Assembly (NCBI GenBank): GCA_023249955.1
Contig: JAHFBR010000001.1
Span: 1-23,297, forward strand
Direction of reading: 5' to 3'
DNA from: a bacterium
GTDB lineage: Bacteria; Babelota; Babeliae; Babelales; RVW-14
DNA: 23,297 bases
Of this stretch, positions 1-6,510 are shown in pieces; position 1 is the first letter of the stretch, and each line of letters starts with the position of its first letter. Below the pieces are notes generated by a model. That model was not told where the DNA came from and made no database searches. It saw only the letters and a program-made list of their open reading frames with translations. The translations under genes and the position numbers were made by a program.

Positions 1-833
1 TTGACCACCGGCGTTTTTAAAATTTTGGTATGCTGCGACGTTCTGCGAACATCAACCGCTGCAAGCCGCTCGGACTGACGCTCGTGCATCACACATTCGA
101 TCGGTGCAACCGGTTCCGGTTGTGGCACCACATCGGTCCAGGTTCCGGTATCAAAGTCGTCGGCTTTTGAAGCCCCCTCAGTAATCAGCACCTGGTTTGA
201 GCGCCGCACACGCGCCACAACTGCTTTCAACAGGCTGCTCAGCACAACAAATCTATTTCTTACCGCTCGCACCCCACGCAGCATAATCGGTACCAGCGGC
301 ACACGCAGCACCACGCACAGCGTTGTCCAGACCATGGCCCATACCACCAGCTGGCTGCCAAGATTGCCGGTCAGCTTGAGTAACAGCGTCGACCCCCATG
401 CACCAACAAAACCCCCAAAGCTTCCCGCTATCATATCAACGCGATACAGCGCCGCTATCGTTGAAGCTTGGATTGCCAAACTGGTAAGCAACGTTAGTCG
501 TCGCCACTCCTGCTTGAGTGGAACCTTGCGCACCAAAACGTAGAGCAAAAAACTGAGCGCCATCAGCAACAAATATGCCGCACCACCAAACAGAAAAAAG
601 CTGAGTGCCGCAACGTTTGCCCCAATCGCACCACACCAATTGGTCACCGCACCCTGCTTGCTGGAGTAATGCAACAACGTTGCATCAGAAGCACGGTATG
701 AAACAAATGCCAGCGCCAAAAATAGCCCAACGCCGGCCAGACCAACTGCAATAAGCTCTTTTTTATAATCGGATTCACGCACCTGAAGCGCATCGCGCGA
801 TGCAGCAGCACGTCTTTTATCAAACTTGAACAT
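1..833 (-). CDS. ftsK: DNA translocase FtsK/SpoIIIE family, N-terminal membrane part (runs off the left edge)
   Basis: This open frame runs without a stop from an ATG at 833 to the window edge, giving 277 residues. It shows four hydrophobic segments, near residues 28-46, 74-101, 112-130 and 161-180. After the first comes VSYRASD, in the place of the FtsK 'DPS' element. Glycine-rich pieces (GAIGANVAALSFFLFGGAAY, GSFGGFVGAWGS) match the FtsK 4TM domain. A polar, proline- and acid-containing linker begins near residue 210, as in FtsK before the motor domain. The AAA+ motor and gamma domain would lie outside the window. The family anchors at the division septum and pumps chromosomal DNA during segregation. 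The start has a purine-rich ribosome site (GGGGAGAGG) a few bases upstream. The call rests on the 4TM pattern only, so another four-helix membrane protein cannot be excluded. Confidence 0.8.
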   Translation of the reverse strand, partial: MFKFDKRRAAASRDALQVRESDYKKELIAVGLAGVGLFLALAFVSYRASDATLLHYSSKQGAVTNWCGAIGANVAALSFFLFGGAAYLLLMALSFLLYVLVRKVPLKQEWRRLTLLTSLAIQASTIAALYRVDMIAGSFGGFVGAWGSTLLLKLTGNLGSQLVVWAMVWTTLCVVLRVPLVPIMLRGVRAVRNRFVVLSSLLKAVVARVRRSNQVLITEGASKADDFDTGTWTDVVPQPEPVAPIECVMHERQSERLAAVDVRRTSQHTKILKTPVV

Positions 834-1044
834 AACCTCTCCCCCCCCAAAAAATGATCTTCCCCTGTTTTTAAGAATACGATCTAACAATGGTTTGATG
901 CAATGATTTTTATAACTCATTTTTATAACTCACCCCAACAACTTGAGGCATATGAGGCATATTGTTAAAAATATTTGACTCATATACCTCATTTTGGCAA
1001 ACTACACCTAGGTTCAATAAGTGTTGGCATAGAAGGAATATACG
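834..1044. promoter_or_regulatory. Divergent intergenic region with inverted and tandem repeats (candidate operator)
   Basis: This spacer separates the minus-strand ftsK start from the plus-strand regulator start. It holds an inverted repeat with 16-bp arms at 944-959 (TGAGGCATATGAGGCA) and 976-991, matching at 14 of 16 positions across a 16-bp spacer. It also holds a perfect 13-bp tandem duplication (TTTTTATAACTCA) at 907-919 and 920-932. All these elements share a TGAGT/TGAGG-like half site. A dyad in front of a gene with a C-terminal winged helix suggests an autoregulatory operator. A TTGACT hexamer at 975-980 overlaps the right arm and could be a -35 box, but no convincing -10 follows. 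The ribosome site AGAAGGA at 1031-1037 belongs to the downstream gene. Confidence 0.5.
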
Positions 1045-2421
1045 GTGAAGTACCCAGCAAATGAGTCCTCCACGCTAGAGTTCAAGCTTTCCATCCCCAA
1101 AAACGAGCAGATTATCAAAACCGTCATTGGATTTTGCAATCAAAATGGCGGCAAAATCATTATTGGGGTAAACAATGACCAAACCATTGTTGGTGTAGAT
1201 GAACAAACGGCTCAACAAACCATGGAGTATGTTGACAAATCGATTTTTGAAGCAACCACACCGCATATCATCCCCCGTGTTTACCTGCAAAGAATTGGCG
1301 AAAAAACCATTTTGATCATCGAGGTTTCTGCGGGCATGAACAAGCCCTATTTTTTAACATCCGAGGGACTGGAACGGGGAACGTACATCCGCCTTGGCCG
1401 CAACACATTGCGTGCAACAATGGACATTATCCAGGAGCTCCAATGGCAGGCACGTGGACGTTCGTATGATGCAATGCCGCTGTATGCCACCCAATGTAGT
1501 AGTCTTGATCATAAAAAAATTGATGCCTTTTTCCATGCAAAAGGAACTGATCGTAAAACCGGTACAGCTTCCGACACAATCCGCGCGTATCACGTGATCG
1601 CACAGGAGCATGGAATCGACTATCCAACGGTGGCGGGCATGCTACTTTTTGGTAAAAATCCGCAACAATTTTTATCCGAAGCGTTCATCATATGCAGCAG
1701 CTTTCGGGGCATTACTGGTCGCGAGGCCATCGCAACCAAAGACTGCACGGGAACACTGACTGAACAGTTCAACCAGGCGTACAACTTTATTGTCACAAAC
1801 CTCAACAAAGCATTTTCCATCACTGGCCCACGTCGCAAAGAGGTTTTGGAAATTCCGGAGGTAGCAATACGAGAACTCCTCATCAACGCAATTATTCATC
1901 GCAATTATCATCTTCCCGCTCCAACAAAGATCGCCATCTACGATAATCGTGTTGAAATTTTTAGCCCCGGCGGCTTTCCGGGACCATTAGATACAAACAA
2001 CCTCCTGCAAGGCCTATCCTACATTCGCAATACTATCATCTTTAAAATTTTTCGTGAAATGGGTTACATCGAAAAGCTGGGCTCTGGCTTTATAGCAGCA
2101 TTCCAAAACTATGCGAAACGTGGACTCCCAAAACCCGAGGTTGTTGAAGGAGAAAATTACATAAAATGCATCTTGCCACGCATGTCTAACCTTCGAAAAC
2201 AACCTCAGCGATCGTTGCAAGGCATTCATCAGCAACCGGAGCTTGAAGACATTTTACATCTTTTCAGAACAAGCACCGAAATAGCAGTTGGTGATGTCAT
2301 CAATAATTTGCGTATCCCTCGTGCAACAGCAACACGACGCCTTGCGCAACTCGTCCAACTCAATGTTTTAAGATCAGTTGGCCGAGGCAAGGCAACGCGG
2401 TACGTACTCGTCAAAACATGA
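1045..2421 (+). CDS. AlbA/Schlafen-type ATP-binding protein with C-terminal winged helix (putative transcriptional regulator)
   Basis: This is a 458-residue protein with a GTG start, placed 7 nt after AGAAGGA. Residues about 5-130 fit the Schlafen/AlbA_2 domain, with the N-terminal ESSTLEFKLS, the glycine-rich GGKIIIGV strand and ERGTYIRLGRNT. Residues about 270-370 fit the HATPase_c_4 domain usually fused to it: RELLINAIIHRNY is the N-box-like helix and EIFSPGGFPG the glycine box. The last 65 residues (LEDILHLF... ATATRRLAQLVQLNVLRSVGRG) read as a winged helix. The family is usually annotated as 'ATP-binding protein' or 'transcriptional regulator', and its biochemical role is poorly defined. 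The gene ends 3 nt before the convergent uppP stop, with no terminator between them. The inverted repeat upstream is a plausible self-binding site. Confidence 0.85.
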   Translation: MKYPANESSTLEFKLSIPKNEQIIKTVIGFCNQNGGKIIIGVNNDQTIVGVDEQTAQQTMEYVDKSIFEATTPHIIPRVYLQRIGEKTILIIEVSAGMNKPYFLTSEGLERGTYIRLGRNTLRATMDIIQELQWQARGRSYDAMPLYATQCSSLDHKKIDAFFHAKGTDRKTGTASDTIRAYHVIAQEHGIDYPTVAGMLLFGKNPQQFLSEAFIICSSFRGITGREAIATKDCTGTLTEQFNQAYNFIVTNLNKAFSITGPRRKEVLEIPEVAIRELLINAIIHRNYHLPAPTKIAIYDNRVEIFSPGGFPGPLDTNNLLQGLSYIRNTIIFKIFREMGYIEKLGSGFIAAFQNYAKRGLPKPEVVEGENYIKCILPRMSNLRKQPQRSLQGIHQQPELEDILHLFRTSTEIAVGDVINNLRIPRATATRRLAQLVQLNVLRSVGRGKATRYVLVKT

Positions 2422-2424
2422 GAC

Positions 2425-3294
2425 CTAGCGCATCATCCACACGGCGCATCCCAGCGGCACCAGCATGTACGCACTCAGCCACCACATCGTACGCGCCAAC
2501 GCCATGCGACACACACCATCAAACAGGCCGTAGGCCACCAACGCACATACCACCACCACGCCCAAGCTGGATGGCTGCAACACCAGCGCACGCACTTCAG
2601 GCAGACGCAGCAACGGGATGCCATGCCCAACCAATGCCGCAAGCATCAGGGGAAAGAAAAGTAAAAATGACGTTTGCAACGCACGACGCCGACTCATGCC
2701 CAACCACTGACCAACGGCAACGGTGCACGCAAAGCGTGAAATGCCGGGCAGCAACGCCAGACCCTGCGCCAAGCCCAAAATAAGACTACGCCCAACCCAC
2801 GAAAGTTTAACTGCTTTTTTTGGCGCAAAGCGCGTTGCATACAACATGACGGCGGTCACCGCAAACCCCACCACCAGCACCGGCAGACTCTGCACGGGCA
2901 CACCACGTTTGATTGCTTTTTTGATCGCGAAATAACAGATGGCCGTTGCACAATCAGCAACCTCAATCATGGCCACGATCGTCACCACCATCCGCACCAA
3001 ACGTTTGTGACTATCCGGCAGCGCGGCATATGAAAATTTTTTTGCCCGCCACGTGCGCCCCACCACACACAACTTACGCACCAAGCCCCACCATGCATTT
3101 TTAAAATACAGCGCAACAATCACCACCGTCGGTGCGTGCAGCAGATGATCAAAATGCTCGGGCAGTGCGATGTTAAACCCCTGTCCACGCTGGCTGAACC
3201 ACTGTTCAAGCAGCATCAGGTGCCCCGAACTGCTGATGGGCAGTGATTCGATAATGATTTGCGTGGCTATCACGATCAGTATTGGATCAAGCAT
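2425..3294 (-). CDS. uppP: Undecaprenyl-diphosphatase (BacA/UppP family)
   Basis: This 289-residue integral membrane protein belongs to the family that dephosphorylates undecaprenyl diphosphate, recycling the lipid carrier for peptidoglycan and O-antigen synthesis. The first signature is ESLPISSSGHLMLL (residues 16-29; family consensus E-lPISSTGHL). The second is PGISRFACT near residue 185, where the family usually has PG-SRSG-T; the arginine is kept but the following S-G pair is F-A. Several hydrophobic helices follow each motif, and the length is normal for the family. The ATG at 3294 is preferred to an in-frame ATG at 3345 because GAGGAGA lies about 7 nt upstream of it, and because the longer form would add a polar extension before the first helix. 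It lies 43 nt downstream of the nuclease gene, so the two may be cotranscribed through the palindrome between them. Confidence 0.85.
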   Translation of the reverse strand: MLDPILIVIATQIIIESLPISSSGHLMLLEQWFSQRGQGFNIALPEHFDHLLHAPTVVIVALYFKNAWWGLVRKLCVVGRTWRAKKFSYAALPDSHKRLVRMVVTIVAMIEVADCATAICYFAIKKAIKRGVPVQSLPVLVVGFAVTAVMLYATRFAPKKAVKLSWVGRSLILGLAQGLALLPGISRFACTVAVGQWLGMSRRRALQTSFLLFFPLMLAALVGHGIPLLRLPEVRALVLQPSSLGVVVVCALVAYGLFDGVCRMALARTMWWLSAYMLVPLGCAVWMMR

Positions 3295-3312
3295 AGATTT
3301 TCTCCTCAGAAC

Positions 3313-3339
3313 AAAACTGCAGACAGTGTCTGCAGTTTT
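3313..3339. repeat. Near-perfect palindrome between the DUF1016 and uppP genes
   Basis: Two 13-bp arms (AAAACTGCAGACA and its complement) flank a single central base. The element begins inside the stop codon of the upstream nuclease gene and lies 18 nt before the uppP start. The transcript would form a strong hairpin with A-rich and U-rich flanks, so it could act as a terminator or attenuator for readthrough into uppP, or as a protein binding site. A related palindrome sits inside the upstream gene at 4048-4066. Confidence 0.75.
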
Positions 3340-4363
3340 ACTCAATCTCTTTTAAAAGCAGCGCTATCTGTTCTGCTGAAGGCAGCTGTTCTTTCAACTC
3401 TTTGGGCAATTTTTTAACCAAACGGTAAGCTGCAACACCAATTGGCTTTTTTGTTTCGCGCAAAGCATACTCCACCGTTGTCTTGGTTTTTGTTTTGCAC
3501 AAAATGATCCCAATCGATGGATTCTCGCCACGAATTTTGACCATGTCATCAAGCGCCGCCAAGTAAAACTGCATCTTGCCAACATACTCTGGAACAAATT
3601 TGCCAATTTTAAGTTCGATCGCTACCAAACACTTGAGATGCCGATGAAAAAGCAAAATATCAATAAAGTACTCTTCATCATCAACTTCAAGTCGATACTG
3701 GGTGCCGATAAAAGCAAAGACGCCACCCATCTCGCGCAGGAATGGCTCAACCTTGGACACCAGCGCTGTTTCAAGCTGCCGCTCACTATGCTCAGGTCCC
3801 AACTCAAGAAAGTCAAAGGTGTACTCGTCTTTGACCAGAAGCTTTGCCTGCGTTCGTAGTGGCTCGGGAAGCGTCTTGTCAAAACTTGTCTGATTTAAAA
3901 ATGTTTTCTCGTAGGTCTGATCGTCAATGTGGTTGGCCAGCACACGCACGCTCCACCCATGCTTGCGGGTCATGCGTATGTAAAACTCACGCTCCAGAGC
4001 CTCTTTGCACTTGCTCAAAATGGTCACATGATGCGTCCAACTGATTTCTGCAGTCAGTGACTGCAGTTTTGGATTTTTGCCGTAAGAGTCGTACAGTTCA
4101 CGCATATGCCATATGTTGCGAGCTGAAAACCCGCGCATGTCGGGAAATGCCGCTTGCAAGTCATCCGCAAGCCTTTCGACAACAGCCTTTCCCTTGCCCG
4201 CTGTTTTTTGTCGCTCGATAATCGCCTTGCCGATATCCCAATACAGCATGATCAGCTCGCGATTAACTGTTTTGAGCGCTTGCAATTGTGCATCGCACAC
4301 GCGCTTTTTAATATTTTCAACAAGCGTTGCGTAATCACGCACCGTCGTTTGTTTCTTTTTCAT
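3338..4363 (-). CDS. DUF1016 / YhcG-type PDDEXK nuclease
   Basis: This is a 341-residue protein. The N-terminal half matches the DUF1016 N-terminal domain (VNRELIMLYWDIGKAIIERQ, FPDMRGFSARNIWHMRELY, LTAEISWTHHVTIL). The C-terminal half carries the PDDEXK-like core, with YFIDILLFHR supplying the aspartate and VAIELKIGKF supplying the E-x-K. It is followed by MQFYLAAL and GIILCKTK, as in YhcG proteins. These are predicted DNA nucleases, often found near restriction or defence genes or on mobile islands; the biological target is unknown. The ATG at 4363 is chosen because AAGGAAG precedes it by 6 nt; the longer frame adds a cysteine-rich stretch unlike the family. Its coding sequence contains a 19-bp palindrome (4048-4066) that is repeated, with paired changes, at its 3' end. 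Confidence 0.88.
   Translation of the reverse strand: MKKKQTTVRDYATLVENIKKRVCDAQLQALKTVNRELIMLYWDIGKAIIERQKTAGKGKAVVERLADDLQAAFPDMRGFSARNIWHMRELYDSYGKNPKLQSLTAEISWTHHVTILSKCKEALEREFYIRMTRKHGWSVRVLANHIDDQTYEKTFLNQTSFDKTLPEPLRTQAKLLVKDEYTFDFLELGPEHSERQLETALVSKVEPFLREMGGVFAFIGTQYRLEVDDEEYFIDILLFHRHLKCLVAIELKIGKFVPEYVGKMQFYLAALDDMVKIRGENPSIGIILCKTKTKTTVEYALRETKKPIGVAAYRLVKKLPKELKEQLPSAEQIALLLKEIE
4048..4066. repeat. 19-bp palindrome inside the DUF1016 coding region
   Basis: The arms CTGCAGTCA (4048-4056) and TGACTGCAG (4058-4066) flank one central base. On the coding strand it encodes LQSLTAE and is preceded by AAAA, like the palindrome at 3313-3339. The two cores differ only at one base pair per arm, and both arms changed together, so symmetry is kept. 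Confidence 0.8.
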
Positions 4364-4447
4364 GCGGCTTCCTTTCAATTGCTTGGAGTGTAACACGCAC
4401 TTTGTGGCGTCACAAGCCACTTGCCAGCCAACACCACAACAATGTTG

Positions 4448-4477
4448 TTGACAAACTGCCAGAACGTGCAATAGAGT
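4448..4477 (+). promoter_or_regulatory. Possible sigma-70 promoter of the first barrel paralog
   Basis: A perfect TTGACA at 4448-4453 is followed 18 nt later by TAGAGT (4472-4477), a weak -10 match (4 of 6). The coding start at 4542 lies about 60 nt downstream. The -10 is imperfect and spacings of 16-17 nt give other weak candidates. Confidence 0.4.
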
Positions 4478-4541
4478 GGGAACATGTCTGTCTGGAAAAG
4501 GAAAGTAAGTACATCTCTTAGCTATTCAATGAGGTTTTGCT

Positions 4542-6083
4542 ATGAATAAGCATATAAAAAAATTATTATGTGCCCTCTTGGCCATCAGCGCCACGCACCT
4601 TCAAGCGAGCAATCGCTACACCAACCAAACATATCTTGCACCGCGTCCACACGGCGTTAACTTGCCGATGGAATACACCGCGTTTCACGAACTGTTTGAA
4701 CGCAAGGTCGGCCATACTTTTGGTGGTAATTTGCAAGTGACCGGTTTTTATCAAGGGTCCACAGAATCTGAGGATATTGCGCGGTACTTTTTGTTTAATA
4801 AAAAAGATAGTATCACGTTGACCAAAGCAGCAGTTGCTGCCAACACAACAATTTCTACTGCTGCTGATCTAGATCTCGGCTATCTAATCCACGAGCAAGC
4901 AGGCGCCAACGCGCATTCCGCCAAAGTTACCTTCCGTCCGCAACAACAGTCATATGGCGTTCGTTTTGATTATCGCCAAGATCTGAGCAAGATCATGAAC
5001 GGTTTGTATTTCTATGCAAACGTCCCGGTTGTTTATGTTGAAAATAATGTTCGAATTGCTGTTTCGGCAGCCGGAAACTATTTGGTAGCAGATAACGTTA
5101 CACCCGTTGACACACCTGTCAAAACAGTTGTTGAAAAGTTCTTTAATGGAACATTTGAAAACACAGGTGCTGGTAACAACCACCAAGCCAAACTAACCAA
5201 CGCGCGCATTAGCGGCAAACAACGCACTACCAATCTTGCCGACCTGGACATGGGCCTGGGCTATCACTTCTGGAACAAAGAACGCTTTGCCATCGCACTC
5301 GCAGCTGCCGTCACCATTCCAACCGGCAACAAGGCCGAAGGCGTTTACTTGTTTGAACCACTTGCAGGCAATGGCAAACATTTTGCCGTCGGCGCTGATC
5401 TTGATGCGCACGTACGCATCTGGGGCAGACACGATCACAACGTCAAACTTGCGCTGGTTGCAAAATATCGCTACCTGTTTGAGCATATTGAAAGACGCAC
5501 GGTTGGTATCAAGGGTAGAAATTGGGGCCAGTATCATCTGTTAGCTACAACAAATTCACCAGCAGCAACTCAACAACTTACCCCTGCCGCCAACGTCCTG
5601 ACCTTCAACATGGACGTCACACCAGGCAGCCAATTTGATGGCGTCTTGAACATGTGCTACAACAACTGCAACTTCTCGGTCGATCTTGGCTACAACCTTT
5701 ATTACCGCGAAGACGAAACGGTAAAACTACGTGATACATTTACTGATAGTATCTATGCCATTGCAGCAAGAAATTTCGATACAAGCGCAGATTTTCTTGT
5801 GGTTGCTGCTGGCGCCCCAGTTACTCCTATCACCCCAAGCAATCGTATTGACGGTGACGTAGCAAACGGTGCAGCATCAATCCTGACCAACGCATCACTC
5901 GACTTCGATCGCGCAAAAACACCATCACAAACAACACACTCACTCTACGGCAATCTTTGCTATCACGTCAGCCAAGGTTCCAATCCATGGCTCCTTGCAA
6001 CCGGTGGCAAGTATGAATGGCCAGATCAAAACTCAGCGCTGCAACAATGGAGCGTATGGGGTAAAGTGGGGGTTGGTTTCTGA
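4542..6083 (+). CDS. Exported outer-membrane beta-barrel protein, paralog 1 of 3
   Basis: This is a 513-residue protein with a clear signal peptide (residues 1-22, KKLLCALLAISATHLQA, cleavage likely before SN). The mature N-terminus carries the paralog signature TYLAPRPHGVNLPMEYTAFHE. Further shared blocks are GVRFDYRQDL, LADLDMGLGYHFWNKE, VTIPTGNKAEGVYLFEPLAGNGKHF, KGRNWGQYHLL and VTPGSQFDGVL followed by DLGYNLYYREDE. Alternating polar and hydrophobic strands with glycine and aromatic residues, and a C-terminal strand ending in GVGF, fit a barrel inserted by the BAM machinery. No porin family could be named. The ATG follows GAGG by about 7 nt, and a strong terminator follows at 6105-6139. 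The paralogs at 16294 and 19094 share the same architecture, so this is a local expansion. Its role in transport, adhesion or surface coating is unknown. Confidence 0.8.
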   Translation: MNKHIKKLLCALLAISATHLQASNRYTNQTYLAPRPHGVNLPMEYTAFHELFERKVGHTFGGNLQVTGFYQGSTESEDIARYFLFNKKDSITLTKAAVAANTTISTAADLDLGYLIHEQAGANAHSAKVTFRPQQQSYGVRFDYRQDLSKIMNGLYFYANVPVVYVENNVRIAVSAAGNYLVADNVTPVDTPVKTVVEKFFNGTFENTGAGNNHQAKLTNARISGKQRTTNLADLDMGLGYHFWNKERFAIALAAAVTIPTGNKAEGVYLFEPLAGNGKHFAVGADLDAHVRIWGRHDHNVKLALVAKYRYLFEHIERRTVGIKGRNWGQYHLLATTNSPAATQQLTPAANVLTFNMDVTPGSQFDGVLNMCYNNCNFSVDLGYNLYYREDETVKLRDTFTDSIYAIAARNFDTSADFLVVAAGAPVTPITPSNRIDGDVANGAASILTNASLDFDRAKTPSQTTHSLYGNLCYHVSQGSNPWLLATGGKYEWPDQNSALQQWSVWGKVGVGF

Positions 6084-6104
6084 GCGGAAACACAAAAACG
6101 CTTT

Positions 6105-6139
6105 TCAAAAAAGGGCTGGAATTTCCGGCCCTTTTTTTA
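6105..6139 (+). terminator. Rho-independent terminator behind barrel paralog 1
   Basis: A GC-rich stem (GGGCTGGA, 6113-6120, pairing with TCCGGCCC, 6124-6131, with one T-G pair) has a 3-nt loop. A run of seven T follows at 6132-6138 and an A-run precedes the stem. It starts about 20 nt after the stop codon. Confidence 0.9.
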
Positions 6140-6170
6140 TTTCCCTAAAATAATTAAAGAAAATATGTTT

Positions 6171-6367
6171 GATTTGCAGAGCTGCGCCCTGCACCGCCCA
6201 CCCATTCGACTACGCAACACTGCGTGTTGCTTCGCTCAGGGCGAACGGAGTGGAAGAAAACGTCACTTTTAAATAATTGCTCCAAATAAGCGCGTCCGAA
6301 CAGGCAGAGCGCGTAGCGCGGTTGCCGTGAGTACGTCGCGTAGTGGGATCCAAGGGCGAAGCCCTGG
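6171..6367. repeat. Intergenic palindromic repeat, copy 1
   Basis: This copy begins GATTTGCAGAGCTGCGCC just behind the terminator of the plus-strand barrel gene. It recurs nearly identically, reverse complemented, at 14470-14694. It contains nested palindromes, such as GCAACACTGCGTGTTGC inside an outer ATTCG...CGAA(C) REP-like pair, and a GGGCGAAGCCC hairpin at its end. It lacks the 25-bp unit found in the other copies (junction between 6189 and 6190). No coding potential is evident. The piece at 6368-6452 is described separately. Confidence 0.85.
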
Positions 6368-6378
6368 TACGCGGGATT

Positions 6379-6434
6379 GTCAAGGGTCCTCGTAACAGGA
6401 CCCTTGACCCAGGTCAAGGAGTGGAGCTCCTTGA
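6379..6434. repeat. Two consecutive perfect hairpins between repeat copy 1 and the minus-strand operon end
   Basis: The first has 12-bp arms (GTCAAGGGTCCT at 6379-6390, complement at 6397-6408) around a 6-nt loop. The second has 8-bp arms (TCAAGGAG at 6414-6421, CTCCTTGA at 6427-6434) around a 5-nt loop. Neither is followed by a T-run, so they look like palindromic repeat modules rather than terminators. Confidence 0.75.
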
Positions 6435-6452
6435 TAAGAAATTTATACAAAT

Positions 6453-6486
6453 AAAAAAGGGCCATCGATTTTTCGATGGCCCTTTT
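6453..6486 (-). terminator. Rho-independent terminator of the minus-strand barrel/repeat-protein operon
   Basis: A 10-bp perfect stem (GGGCCATCGA, 6459-6468, with its complement at 6473-6482) has a 4-nt loop. On the minus strand it is followed by a run of six T (6453-6458). It lies about 25 nt beyond the stop of the 6511-7863 gene. The four T on the plus side could also give weak bidirectional activity. Confidence 0.9.
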
Positions 6487-6510
6487 CCTCAAAATTCTCT
6501 CTAAAAAAAA

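Noticed and set aside
2418..2783. Plus-strand frame of 121 codons overlapping uppP
   Set aside because: It is antisense to uppP, with a proline/threonine/histidine-rich product typical of a shadow frame.
3295..3345. Upstream start for uppP at 3345
   Set aside because: The 17-residue extension is polar, lies over the palindrome and lacks a ribosome site, whereas the ATG at 3294 has GAGGAGA at proper distance.
6154..6492. Open frame of 112 codons through repeat copy 1 (minus strand)
   Set aside because: It runs through palindromic repeat and a terminator hairpin; the product has no protein-like pattern and no ribosome site. Similar frames in the other repeat copies are equally repeat-derived.
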